Below, piece after piece: positions 1 through 7,825 of a stretch of 64,000 nt of DNA; the stretch's first letter is position 1, and every line of letters begins with the position of its first letter. The stretch is from Hymenobacter siberiensis (lineage in GTDB: Bacteria > Bacteroidota > Bacteroidia > Cytophagales > Hymenobacteraceae). The translations under genes were made by a program, and so were the position numbers. The notes under the pieces were generated by a model. That model was given only the letters and a program-made list of their open reading frames with translations, was not told the origin of the DNA and did not search any database. The stretch is from positions 85,501 to 149,500 of the forward strand of contig NZ_JAHLZY020000003.1 in assembly GCF_018967865.2 (NCBI RefSeq), given 5' to 3'.

Positions 1-20
1 GTGACTTTCTAAACAACTCC
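1..20. repeat. Edge of a palindromic repeat (half copy)
   Basis: The first 20 bases are identical to positions 3140-3159, the right end of the palindromic element described there, and resemble the arms of the perfect palindrome at 18283-18361. The rest of this copy probably lies upstream of the window. From 21 to 258 I see no gene. Confidence 0.6.
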
Positions 21-258
21 ATTGACAAAAGGAGCGTCGACCCGCCCCGAGCCCGTTTGCAGACGGGTGGTCGGAAATAGGAAAAAATCCTTGCAATTGG
101 AATACCTTTTATTTGTCCGGCCCGGCAACACCCCGCACCGGGCGGGCGTACTCGGGGTAGAACCATTGGGCTGAAATGCCTCTGGCCCTCCCTTTTGATG
201 ACCAAATGTGGGAAATCGACCGATGATTGCCCCCTCCTTTCAGCTTAGTACTTAACGC

Positions 259-1035
259 ATGCCATCTGCCGTCCCCACCCCTGTGCTTTTACCCCGTGTT
301 CCGGCGGGTTATGGGGCCGGGGACATCGCGGTGGCAACGGTCAGCATCATCATTCCGACTTACAACGAAGCCCCCGGTATCGGGGCGCTGCTGGTCTGTC
401 TGCGCCAGGCCACGGCCGATGAGCCGGACCTGGAAATCATTGTGGTCGACGGGGGCAGCACCGACGACACCCGGGGGCTGGCCCGGCGGGCGGGCGCGGC
501 CGTGGTGCGCAGCCCGCGCAAGGGCCGCGCCGCCCAGCTCAACTACGGCGCCAGCCATGCCAGCGGCGACATCCTTTATTTCCTGCATGCCGACTCTTAC
601 CCCCCGCCCGGCTTCGTAGCCGACTTGCGGCGGGCCCGGCGACAGGGCTACGGCAGCGGCTGCTACCGCCTGGCTTTCGACCACGGGCACTGGTTCCTGC
701 GCTTCAGCGCCTGGTGCACGCGCCTACCCCTGCTGCTGGTGCGCTTCGGCGACCAAAGCCTGTTCGTGCAGCGCGAGCTGTTCGCGCAGATAAGCGGCTT
801 TCGCGAGGACCTGCTACTGATGGAGGACCAGGAAATTGTGCAGCGACTGCAGGCGCACGGGCCGTTTCAAATAATGCCGCGCGCCGTTATCACCTCCGCC
901 CGCAAGTACCTCGATAACGGGGTGTATCGCCTGCAGGCGGCCTTTACCCTGCTGGCTGGGCTCTACTGGCTGGGGGTATCGCAGGCGCGGCTGGTAGAAC
1001 TCTACCAGCGGCTTATTCGGCAGGACAAGCTGTAG
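259..1035 (+). CDS. TIGR04283-type family 2 glycosyltransferase
   Basis: Predicted cytoplasmic GT-A fold glycosyltransferase of 258 residues. IIPTYNE at about residues 31-37 opens the nucleotide-binding fold, DGGSTDD (64-70) is the typical GT2 acidic loop, and HADS (110-113) sits where the metal-binding DxD motif is expected. FGDQSLF and LLMEDQE further on match the TIGR04283 subgroup. That subgroup is often named for arsenosugar biosynthesis, but no arsenic or radical-SAM partner is visible here, so the substrate is unknown. The gene stands alone, with a convergent oxidoreductase downstream. The start is uncertain: the first 25 residues are low in homology and no clear ribosome binding site is seen, as is common in Bacteroidota. 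Confidence 0.85.
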   Translation: MPSAVPTPVLLPRVPAGYGAGDIAVATVSIIIPTYNEAPGIGALLVCLRQATADEPDLEIIVVDGGSTDDTRGLARRAGAAVVRSPRKGRAAQLNYGASHASGDILYFLHADSYPPPGFVADLRRARRQGYGSGCYRLAFDHGHWFLRFSAWCTRLPLLLVRFGDQSLFVQRELFAQISGFREDLLLMEDQEIVQRLQAHGPFQIMPRAVITSARKYLDNGVYRLQAAFTLLAGLYWLGVSQARLVELYQRLIRQDKL

Positions 1036-1178
1036 GCTATGATGGCAGGTGGCCGCAGCGACAGAGCACAGCCGCTTAAACACCAGTAGTTGGGATAAGC
1101 CGGCTGTGCTGCTATCGAGCTGCTGCCAGATGCTTCACTCAAATAAACAACTACTCCGAACGTCGAACAAACGATGCC

Positions 1179-2531
1179 TCATAGCATGTAAATAATGTCC
1201 GAAGCAGCCGTTGGGTAGGCGAAAATGAGTTGCTTCACCTCATTGGCCGGCAGCTTGGCGTGCATGGCCAGCATGAACAGGTTGATGACTTCCTCGGCGT
1301 TGGGGCTCAACAGGTGGGCACCCAGAATCTGGTCGGTATCCTCGTCTACCAGCAGCTTGTAGGCCGAAACGGGCGTGCTCAGCCGGCGGGAAGTAAACCA
1401 GCCGGTGGTCACGTCGGTCTTCACCCGGAATTTGAGGCCCTGCTTGGTGGCCTCCGCCTCGGTAAGGCCCACGCTGGCCAGCACCGGGTGGGTGAACACG
1501 GCCGAGGGAATAACGCCGTAGTCAACAGTTTTGTGGTTGCCTTGCAGCAGGTTGGCGGCCACTACGTGCGAAGCCTTGCCGGCTACCGGCGTCAGGGGCA
1601 GCCCGGAGGCGGCCGCGTCGCCGGCGGCGTACACGTCGGGGTGGGTGGTGCTCTGCAGGTACTCGTTCACCGTCACGCCGTGGCGGGTGCAGGCCACGCC
1701 GGCGGCTTCCAGGTTCAGCTCGGCCAGGGCCGGTTCGCGGCCGGCCGCGTGAATGGCCAGGCTGGCCGTCAGCTCTCCGGCCTGCCCTTGGGCGGTGGTG
1801 CGCAGCCGCAGGCGGCCGTCGGGCAGGCGCTCCACGCCCGCTACTTCGGTGTCCAGCACCACCTCGATGCCCGCTTCCCGGGTGGCTGTGAGCAGGTGGC
1901 CGACCAGGTCGGCATCGAAGTTTTCGAGCGGCCGTGGGCCCCGGTGAATGATGCGCGCCTGCACCCCGCAGCGGGCCACGAGGTGGGCAAACTCGAAGGC
2001 GATGTAGCCGCCCCCCACAAACGTCATATCGGCGGGCAGCGTCGGCAGCTCCATAAAGTCGCTGCTGTCGAGCAACAGCTCCTCGCCCGGAATGCCCAGC
2101 GGCCGGGGCCGCGCCCCGGTGGCAATCACAAACTGCGCGGCTTCGAGCACCTGCTCGCCTACCTGCACCGTGTGCGGCCCCGTGAAGCGGGCCACACCAT
2201 GAAACGTGCGAATCCCGGCCTGCTCGAAGCTGGCTTCCTTCTTTGCCGGTACCGACTCGATGAACGTGCGCTTGAAGGCCACCAGCTCGGGCCAGCTGAT
2301 GACGGCTTCCTGCGTCAGGCCGTGGCCCAGCAGCTGCCGCGAGCGGGCCACGGCCTCGGCCGCACCGAGCAGTACCTTTTTGGGGTCGCAGCCGCGCAGG
2401 GCGCAGGTGCCGCCGAAGGGCAGCGCATCTACAATGGCCACGCGCTTGCCGGCGGCCGCGCATTTGCGGGCGGCCACGCTGCCGCCGCCGCCAGTACCAA
2501 TTACCAGGATATCAAAGGTGTGTTGCGACAT
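1179..2531 (-). CDS. Glutathione reductase / lipoamide dehydrogenase-like flavoprotein
   Basis: 450-residue class I pyridine nucleotide-disulfide oxidoreductase. Seen in order: FAD-binding GTGGGG (12-17), redox disulfide GGTCALRGCDPKK with Cys43 and Cys48, a second Rossmann motif GGGYIA (173-178) for NAD(P)H, the AGD motif (303-305) and a dimerisation domain. In true glutathione and lipoamide reductases the C-terminus carries a His-Pro-Thr...Glu acid-base dyad; here the matching stretch reads AYPTAASD, so the usual histidine and glutamate are absent. The protein may therefore reduce another substrate. It runs convergent to the glycosyltransferase. The specific substrate cannot be assigned. 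Confidence 0.85.
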   Translation of the reverse strand: MSQHTFDILVIGTGGGGSVAARKCAAAGKRVAIVDALPFGGTCALRGCDPKKVLLGAAEAVARSRQLLGHGLTQEAVISWPELVAFKRTFIESVPAKKEASFEQAGIRTFHGVARFTGPHTVQVGEQVLEAAQFVIATGARPRPLGIPGEELLLDSSDFMELPTLPADMTFVGGGYIAFEFAHLVARCGVQARIIHRGPRPLENFDADLVGHLLTATREAGIEVVLDTEVAGVERLPDGRLRLRTTAQGQAGELTASLAIHAAGREPALAELNLEAAGVACTRHGVTVNEYLQSTTHPDVYAAGDAAASGLPLTPVAGKASHVVAANLLQGNHKTVDYGVIPSAVFTHPVLASVGLTEAEATKQGLKFRVKTDVTTGWFTSRRLSTPVSAYKLLVDEDTDQILGAHLLSPNAEEVINLFMLAMHAKLPANEVKQLIFAYPTAASDIIYML

Positions 2532-3015
2532 AATTCGGGAGAACAGGGAAGGTGGGAAATGAGAGAAAAAACCGAATATTTCTCGCTAAAATGCTAGCTT
2601 ATAGCTTTGTTAAGCGGCTGATTATGGAGAATATAAACATCTAATGGCCAAAGTTTAAGAGTCGGCAAGCAGCAGCCTCAGTGCTGGTCCGACATTACCG
2701 ACAGTCGCACTACTAAGGCTGCACCTTACAGCGGCTACCGAAAAACCAGCCGGCTTTTCAATTTCGAAGAAAAAATGCCCGGTCCTGTAAGGCCGCCCCC
2801 GGGCCAACGACTGCCGCCGCAAAGTGCAGGCTGCAAGACCAACGGCGACCTTACCGGGGCTTATCCATCCGGCAGGGAGCTACCGCTCTGCTTTCGCTAC
2901 CTCCGGCCCCGGCCGCAGGGGCGGCGCTGCCTTCGCTTAGATATTACACTTGTTCCCGAATAAGAAACGGCTGAAATTCTTCGCTGGTTTAGGCAATAAG
3001 CTATTCTTTTCAGCG
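2532..3015. other. Intergenic region, no gene recognised
   Basis: About 480 bases between the oxidoreductase start and the repeat at 3016. Short open frames occur (for example 2775-2963) but have no recognisable protein signature. The part next to 2531 is AT-richer and probably holds the oxidoreductase promoter. Nothing else stands out. Confidence 0.5.
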
Positions 3016-3159
3016 AAGCTGTTTAGAAAGTCCCCGAACGGTCATGCAGCGCGCAGCGAAGCATCTTGCTCGTATCGTCAGGCCCGTTCAACGAGGCGAG
3101 CAAGATGCTGCGCGCTGCATGACCGTTTGAGTACCTTTTGTGACTTTCTAAACAACTCC
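3016..3159. repeat. Composite palindromic repeat (MITE/REP-like)
   Basis: Outer arms contain GTTTAGAAAGT (from about 3021) and ACTTTCTAAAC (about 3143-3153). Inner arms pair CGGTCATGCAGCGCGCAGC with GCTGCGCGCTGCATGACCG around a short unique centre. The left arm is shared with the perfect palindrome at 18283-18361 and the right end with bases 1-20. It has no coding capacity and could form a long hairpin. It lies directly upstream of the truncated sigma-factor gene. Confidence 0.75.
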
Positions 3160-3326
3160 AGCTTGGTCAAGCCAGTATCCGTTGATTCTGTGAGCATCCA
3201 TTGTTTCTGGCCCCAAATACGGCTTAGAAGACAGCCGATTTCTTATTCGGGAACAAGTCTATTATACGTCTTATGCTTCCTGCCCCCGCTCCTACTGCTG
3301 CGACCACGCCTGAGCCCCACTTGTGA

Positions 3327-3863
3327 CTGAGCCGCTACGGCAACGAAATGTTCCGCTTTGCCCGCCACCGGGTGGCCACGGTGGCCGCCGCCGAGGAGCT
3401 GGTGCAGGAAACCATCGTGAGTACGTTGGGCACGCTGGCTTCGTTCAGGCAGGAGTCGTCGGAGTGTACCTGGCTGTTCGTGATTCTGCGCCGCAAGCTC
3501 ATCGACTACTACCGCCAGCAGGCCCGCTCGCCGCTGGTGCCGCTGCTCGGCGCGGCCGATGAGGCCGGCAACGGCACCTACTTCGAAACCGGAGCCCGCA
3601 CGCAGTGGCGCAAAGCCCCGGGAATGGGCTGCCGCCGACACCCAGCTCGAACAGCGCGAGCTGGCCGAGCAGCTGCTCGGCTGCCAGGGCCGGCTGCCCG
3701 CCCAGCACCAGGCCGTGTTCAGCCTGCGCTTCGTGGAAGAAATGTCGGGCGAGGAAATCTGTCAGCAGCTGGCCATCTCGCCGGCCAACTACTGGGTATC
3801 ATTCACCGGGCCAAGCTGCAGCTGCGCAAGTGTCTGGAAAAGCACTGGTTTTCGGGCTCCTAA
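3327..3863 (+). pseudogene. Broken ECF-type sigma-70 factor
   Basis: The reading frame opens only after an in-frame TGA at 3324-3326 and lacks a normal start. The first part, with FRFARHRV and AEELVQETI, matches sigma region 2. Near 3620 the similarity moves to another frame (QLEQRELAEQLL ... FSLRFVEEMSGEEICQQL, matching region 4), and near 3795 it returns to the first frame (IIHRAKLQLRKCLE). Two frameshifts plus a missing 5' end mean it is almost certainly inactive. Sequencing errors could explain one shift but hardly all three lesions. It precedes a broken anti-sigma-like gene, as in functional sigma/anti-sigma pairs. Confidence 0.75.
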
Positions 3864-3888
3864 TACCTCCCTATCGTTTCTTATCGCT

Positions 3889-4147
3889 ATGTCAGCCTGA
3901 TTCAACTGCAACGGTGCCTGCTCATCGAGAAGCGGGCCGAGCTGCCCCTCTCCCCCACCGAGCGTGCCAGCGTGTGGCCCACCTAAGCATGTGCGTGCTG
4001 TGCCGCCGCTATGCCCAGCAAACGCAGGTAGTGGCGCGGCTGGCCCGGCGGTTGGGGCAACCCGATGAAACCCTCTCGCCCGAACTGGCGCAGCAGCTCG
4101 ACCAGCTCATTCGCCAGGCCGGCTATTCCGGCCCGGCGGCGAGCTAG
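3889..4147 (+). pseudogene. Broken zinc-finger anti-sigma-factor-like gene
   Basis: Frame one gives SLIQLQRCLLIEKRAELPL and then stops near 3985. The neighbouring frame continues with HLSMCVLCRRY, an HxxxCxxC zinc-finger-like motif found in small anti-sigma proteins that follow ECF sigma factors, then a helical tail ending at 4147. One frameshift near 3975 separates the halves. Position directly after a degraded sigma factor supports the assignment. Family identity is an inference from the motif and context. Confidence 0.55.
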
Positions 4148-4298
4148 GCGGCTTACGGGGCCGGTGGCGGGCCGGGTACTTTCCGGCCCATATGTCTGGA
4201 AGGCGCTCGTGCACCCGCCGCCGGTAAGCGTCGTAAAAATGGCTATACGCATCAAAAGCCGGCAAGCCGACTTTTGAGGTCAATCGTAGAATAGCCAT

Positions 4299-4340
4299 GC
4301 GTTGAACAAGAGAGAATAATTCTTCTTTCTTGTTCAACGC
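4299..4340 (-). terminator. Inverted repeat after the AhpD-like gene
   Basis: A 13-bp perfect stem (GCGTTGAACAAGA with TCTTGTTCAACGC) around an AT-rich loop lies 4 bases beyond the stop of the minus-strand gene ending at 4345. It lacks an obvious U-tract, so it may be a weak or rho-assisted terminator. Confidence 0.5.
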
Positions 4341-4344
4341 ACCA

Positions 4345-4902
4345 TTAGACCGTTGCCGGCTGCCAGGCAAACTTCTGGAAAGCGGCATCCACCGGCGTTT
4401 CAGCAACGTGGTTGGTGTAGTTGCTAATCACCTTCTGGGACAAGCCCAGGATAATGTCCAGCACTTGGCGCTGAGTGTAGCCGGCGGCGTAGAAGGCCTC
4501 CTGCTCCTGCTCGGAAACGCGGCCCCGGTTCCGGACCATCGACAGCGTGAAATCGTGCAAAGCCTGTAGCTTTTCGGTGGGCAGCGCCGTTTTGTTGCGC
4601 AGCGCTTCGGTAATGGCCGGGTCTACCTTCATCATGTGGGCAATACCGGTGTGGGCCGGAACACAGTAGTGGCACTCGTGCTCCACGTTGATGGTCTGCC
4701 ACACCACCGTCTGCTCGTCGTTGTTGAACGACGACTCGGTGAACAGCTTGTGCAGCATCTGGTAGGCTTCCAACAGCCCGGGCGATTCGGCCAGCGCGCC
4801 ATGCAGGCCGGGAATCATGCCAAACGACTTCAGGGAGTTTTCCAGAAATGGCTTACTTTTTTCGGGGGCCGTTTCGAGGGTGTGAATTGGGAAAGTGCTC
4901 AT
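4345..4902 (-). CDS. Carboxymuconolactone decarboxylase / AhpD-like protein
   Basis: 185 residues. The AhpD-type active-site region is clear: Glu-His-Glu-Cys-His-Tyr-Cys at 74-80 followed by His84, giving the Cys-x-x-Cys...His arrangement of alkylhydroperoxidase D-like proteins. Family members act as peroxidase-like thiol enzymes or lactone decarboxylases; which applies cannot be told. No signal peptide is seen, so it should be cytoplasmic. The AraC-type regulator at 5113-5988 lies upstream on the same strand, about 210 bases away, and might control it. Confidence 0.85.
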   Translation of the reverse strand: MSTFPIHTLETAPEKSKPFLENSLKSFGMIPGLHGALAESPGLLEAYQMLHKLFTESSFNNDEQTVVWQTINVEHECHYCVPAHTGIAHMMKVDPAITEALRNKTALPTEKLQALHDFTLSMVRNRGRVSEQEQEAFYAAGYTQRQVLDIILGLSQKVISNYTNHVAETPVDAAFQKFAWQPATV

Positions 4903-5112
4903 GAGATTCTGATTTAAAAAAGTGAATAGGCGCTGCTCAAAGGCGAGGCCTTCTTGGTGGCAGCTTGCTTATCACAAAGGTACCGGCCGCCCAGAGCGGT
5001 CAAATGGACAATACGTTCTACGTTATGGACATTTGGGCCACGGCTGGTTTTGTCGGGGCTTGCGGGAGGAACCGGCATGCCCGACGCAGCCGGGCGGCCC
5101 GTGCCACCAGCG

Positions 5113-5988
5113 TTAGCCTACCCGGGCGTCGTTGCCCTCCGGCGAATACAGGGCGTGCGTGGCCCGGTAATTACTGGGCGTGACGCCTTCTTTTTTGCCA
5201 AACAACCGGGTGAAATATAACGGGTCGTTAAATCCGGATTCGTAAGCAATTTCCCCAATCGATAAATCGGAAATGATAAGCAGCTCCTTGGCTTTCCGCA
5301 GCTTTTCATTAATGAAATAGTGCGTCGGATTATCGTTGTATATTTTCTTAAATGCCCGTTTAAAAGCCGATAAGCTCAGGCTGCATAGCGCGGCCAGCTC
5401 CTCGATACTCAGATTGGAGTGCTTATGCAGGTCGATAATATTTTTAACATTGATATTTCGCGAAGAATATAAGTCGGTTACTAATTCCAGAATAGAGGCT
5501 GCATTTTTAGTCTGCACCAATAGCAGAACCAGCTCCTTTATCTTTAATTCCAGCAAGTCATCGTTGACCAGCGCGGGGTTCTGGAAATAAAATTCCAAAG
5601 ATTCGATATACCGGGAAATTACGCTCTCATTGGCAATAACGTTGCTTTTGCCGTCGTAGGCGCGCTTCTCAATCAGGGCCGGCAGCTCGGTGCTGTATAT
5701 TTGCTTTAGAATATCGGGGTATAAATGAATGGCTAGAACTTCAACCGTATCGCCCGCTATTTTATTGATAAAATCCAGAAAATAAGTCCCGCATTTCATC
5801 AGCACCGCCTCCTGATTTTCTATCAGCAGGCTGTCTTCCACTGAAAGCAGCTTGGTGCCGGCTCCCCTTATCTGGATAAAGCAGCCTTCGTTATGAAAAA
5901 TAGCTTCGTACCGATAAGGGGCGCTAATCAGTACCTTTTCAATGATGACTTTTTCCTTGTATGAAAAAGTTTTTCGTTCGATAATCAT
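5113..5988 (-). CDS. AraC-family transcriptional regulator
   Basis: 291 residues. The C-terminal ~100 residues form the double helix-turn-helix of AraC/XylS proteins: SIEELAALCSLSLSAFKRAF (first HTH) and IGEIAYESGFNDPLYFTRLF (second HTH), followed by the usual GVTPSNYR. The N-terminal ~180 residues look like a ligand-sensing domain without a recognised name. The gene is visibly richer in A/T codons than its neighbours, which may indicate recent transfer. It is divergent from the exported HAD hydrolase at 6273, with 284 bases between them, so that gene and the AhpD-like gene downstream are candidate targets. Confidence 0.88.
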   Translation of the reverse strand: MIIERKTFSYKEKVIIEKVLISAPYRYEAIFHNEGCFIQIRGAGTKLLSVEDSLLIENQEAVLMKCGTYFLDFINKIAGDTVEVLAIHLYPDILKQIYSTELPALIEKRAYDGKSNVIANESVISRYIESLEFYFQNPALVNDDLLELKIKELVLLLVQTKNAASILELVTDLYSSRNINVKNIIDLHKHSNLSIEELAALCSLSLSAFKRAFKKIYNDNPTHYFINEKLRKAKELLIISDLSIGEIAYESGFNDPLYFTRLFGKKEGVTPSNYRATHALYSPEGNDARVG

Positions 5989-6272
5989 AGGGAAATGGAA
6001 TAGTAGCCGGGCATTGTTTGGTGCCCCTGACTCGTTTGGTGCCCCGCGCCGGTAGCAAAGTATTGGCGGCCCGCCGTGCTGGCCGGACGGGCGAGGCGGC
6101 AGCCCGCTACAAGCAGTGCAGGCGGGCCACCGCGAGCAACTGGATTAGCAGAAACTGCGGGGCACTGCATAAGGTTGTCGGGCCGTGGCCCTTGGCCAGC
6201 GAAGGCAGGCTTTTGCAAAAAAAAACTGCGGTTTTAGCCAGCCCGATGCTGCCGGGCTGCGTAAGCAGGGCC

Positions 6273-7034
6273 ATGGTTACCCGACGTTTTGTTTTATCCT
6301 CCCTCGCCCTGGTCACTGCCGCTGCGGCCCTGCCCATTTCCATGTCCGCCATGGCTGAAGCCCCCAACCGCCCCAAGCTGCTGATTTTCGACGTCAACGA
6401 AACCATGCTCGACCTGGGCAAGCTGCAGCGGGCCGTCAACCAGGAATTTAAGTCCGAAACGGCCTTCAAGCAGTGGTTTTCGCTGCTGCTGCAATACTCG
6501 CTGGTCGATACTGTGACCGGTAACTACCACAACTTCGGGCAGATTGGCGATGCCGCCCTCGACATGCTGGCCCAGGCCCTGGGCCAGCCGGCGCGCCCGG
6601 CCGCCCGCAAAAAGGAGCTGCTCACGCTCATCACCGAGCTGCCCCCGCATCCCGATATCATTCCCGGTCTCACGGCGCTGCAAAAGGCGGGCTTCCGCAT
6701 GGTCACGCTCACCAACTCGCCCGATGCCACGGTGCAAAAGCAGATGGCCTACGCCGGCCTCACCGGCTTTTTCGAGCAACTGCTCAGCATCGACGCGCTC
6801 AAGCGCTACAAGCCCCACCCCGACACTTACCACAGCACCTGCGAGAAGTTGAAAGTGGCTCCCGCCCAGGCCATGCTGGTGGCCGCCCACGGCTGGGACA
6901 CGGCCGGGGCGCAGCTGGCCGGCCTGCAGGCGGCTTTTATTGCCCGCCCCGGCCAGCAAATCTACCCGCTGGCCCCCGCGCCCACCCTCACCGGCCCCAC
7001 CCTGCCCGACATTGCCCGGCAGCTGCTGAGCTAA
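6273..7034 (+). CDS. Exported HAD-superfamily hydrolase, haloacid dehalogenase type II-like
   Basis: 253 residues from the ATG at 6273. The frame is open further upstream, but this start yields an N-terminal export signal, TRRFVLSSLAL followed by an alanine-rich stretch, close to a twin-arginine motif. HAD motifs: nucleophile in FDVNETMLD (Asp40), TNSPDA (motif II), RYKPHPDTY (motif III lysine) and AAHGWDTAGA (motif IV). FDVNE-type sequences occur in proteins annotated as type II haloacid dehalogenases, but the true substrate is unknown. Periplasmic location is unusual for this family. Divergent from the AraC regulator; followed by a strong terminator. Confidence 0.8.
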   Translation: MVTRRFVLSSLALVTAAAALPISMSAMAEAPNRPKLLIFDVNETMLDLGKLQRAVNQEFKSETAFKQWFSLLLQYSLVDTVTGNYHNFGQIGDAALDMLAQALGQPARPAARKKELLTLITELPPHPDIIPGLTALQKAGFRMVTLTNSPDATVQKQMAYAGLTGFFEQLLSIDALKRYKPHPDTYHSTCEKLKVAPAQAMLVAAHGWDTAGAQLAGLQAAFIARPGQQIYPLAPAPTLTGPTLPDIARQLLS

Positions 7035-7066
7035 GCCCGCCGTCGGTTGCGGTTCAAACACCAAAG

Positions 7067-7120
7067 CCGCTGGGCCGCCCGGATACACTGATTGTATCCG
7101 GGCGGCCCAGCGGTGTTTTT
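7067..7120 (+). terminator. Strong rho-independent terminator
   Basis: A 21-bp perfect GC-rich stem (7067-7087 with 7093-7113), a 5-base loop and a following T-run, 32 bases after the HAD hydrolase stop codon. Confidence 0.85.
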
Positions 7121-7176
7121 TTAGGGCGTGGTCAGGGTGTCAACGCCAACGGGTAAGCCTGGCGAGGCAAAACAGG

Positions 7177-7574
7177 CTAGGCCAACGGGTGCGCGACGGT
7201 AGCGCGCTGGGTGCTGAAAAAGCCGCCCAGCACGACCCCAAACACCAGGCGGCCCAGCAGACCCATGGCCCGCATAAGAGCAAACATCACCTGGGCCATT
7301 GCAAATACCAGCATGCCGTAGGCCGCGCCCCGCGCCACGGGGCTGCCGATGGGCAAACGCTGGTTGAAGAAAAAGGCATAGGCGGCGGTGAAGACCACCC
7401 CAATCATAAAATGCATCATCCAGCCCACCATGTCTGAGGTGCCCAGCATGCCGCCGAGCATGGCCCCAATATTCATGGGGGGCATGCCCATCATCGGGGC
7501 CATCAGAGCATCAGCAGGGTCATGGCACCAGTGGCCACCAGGCCGGCTACGAGAATTTTTATGGGAGTAGTCAT
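7177..7574 (-). pseudogene. Small four-helix membrane protein gene with a frameshift
   Basis: From ATG 7574-7572 the protein begins MTTPIKILVAGLVATGAMTL, a typical first membrane helix, and stops at about 7504. The neighbouring frame continues without a break as MAPMMGMPPMNIGAMLGG, VGWMMHFMIGVVF and further hydrophobic segments to 7177. A single-base indel near 7504-7512 in a GATGCTCTGATG context joins the halves. Similar ~130-residue Bacteroidota membrane proteins keep both parts together. Alternatives are a sequencing error, or restart at the internal ATG at 7504, which would lack the first helix. Function unknown. Confidence 0.6.
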
Positions 7575-7825
7575 GGCAATAATTGAAAAAGGTTGGAGTG
7601 TGTGTGGCCCCGGCCGTTCCGGAGACAGGGCAGTAGTTCAACTCTTTTGCCCTAACCTTACAATTGCGCGCAAACTTTTTTCATCAGTTCCGCTCCTGGC
7701 TGGTCATGCCTTGCCGCCGGCTCCTGTGCTTACCACCTGCCCTGAGACGGAAAATGCACCATCTCCAGCCAATGCCGGCGGGTATCGGTGCGCCGCCGCA
7801 CAATTGCCCCGCTCTGGCCAGGGTC

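Noticed and set aside
259-1035. Possible arsenosugar biosynthesis locus from the TIGR04283 glycosyltransferase.
   Set aside because: No ArsM, ArsS or radical-SAM partner nearby; the family label alone does not support the pathway.
1230-2597. Long plus-strand frame of about 455 codons opposite the disulfide reductase.
   Set aside because: It is antisense to a gene with complete family motifs, has no signature of its own and arises from GC-rich codon structure.
2775-2963. 62-codon frame upstream of the palindromic repeat.
   Set aside because: Pro/Arg-rich without homology pattern; too short to support.
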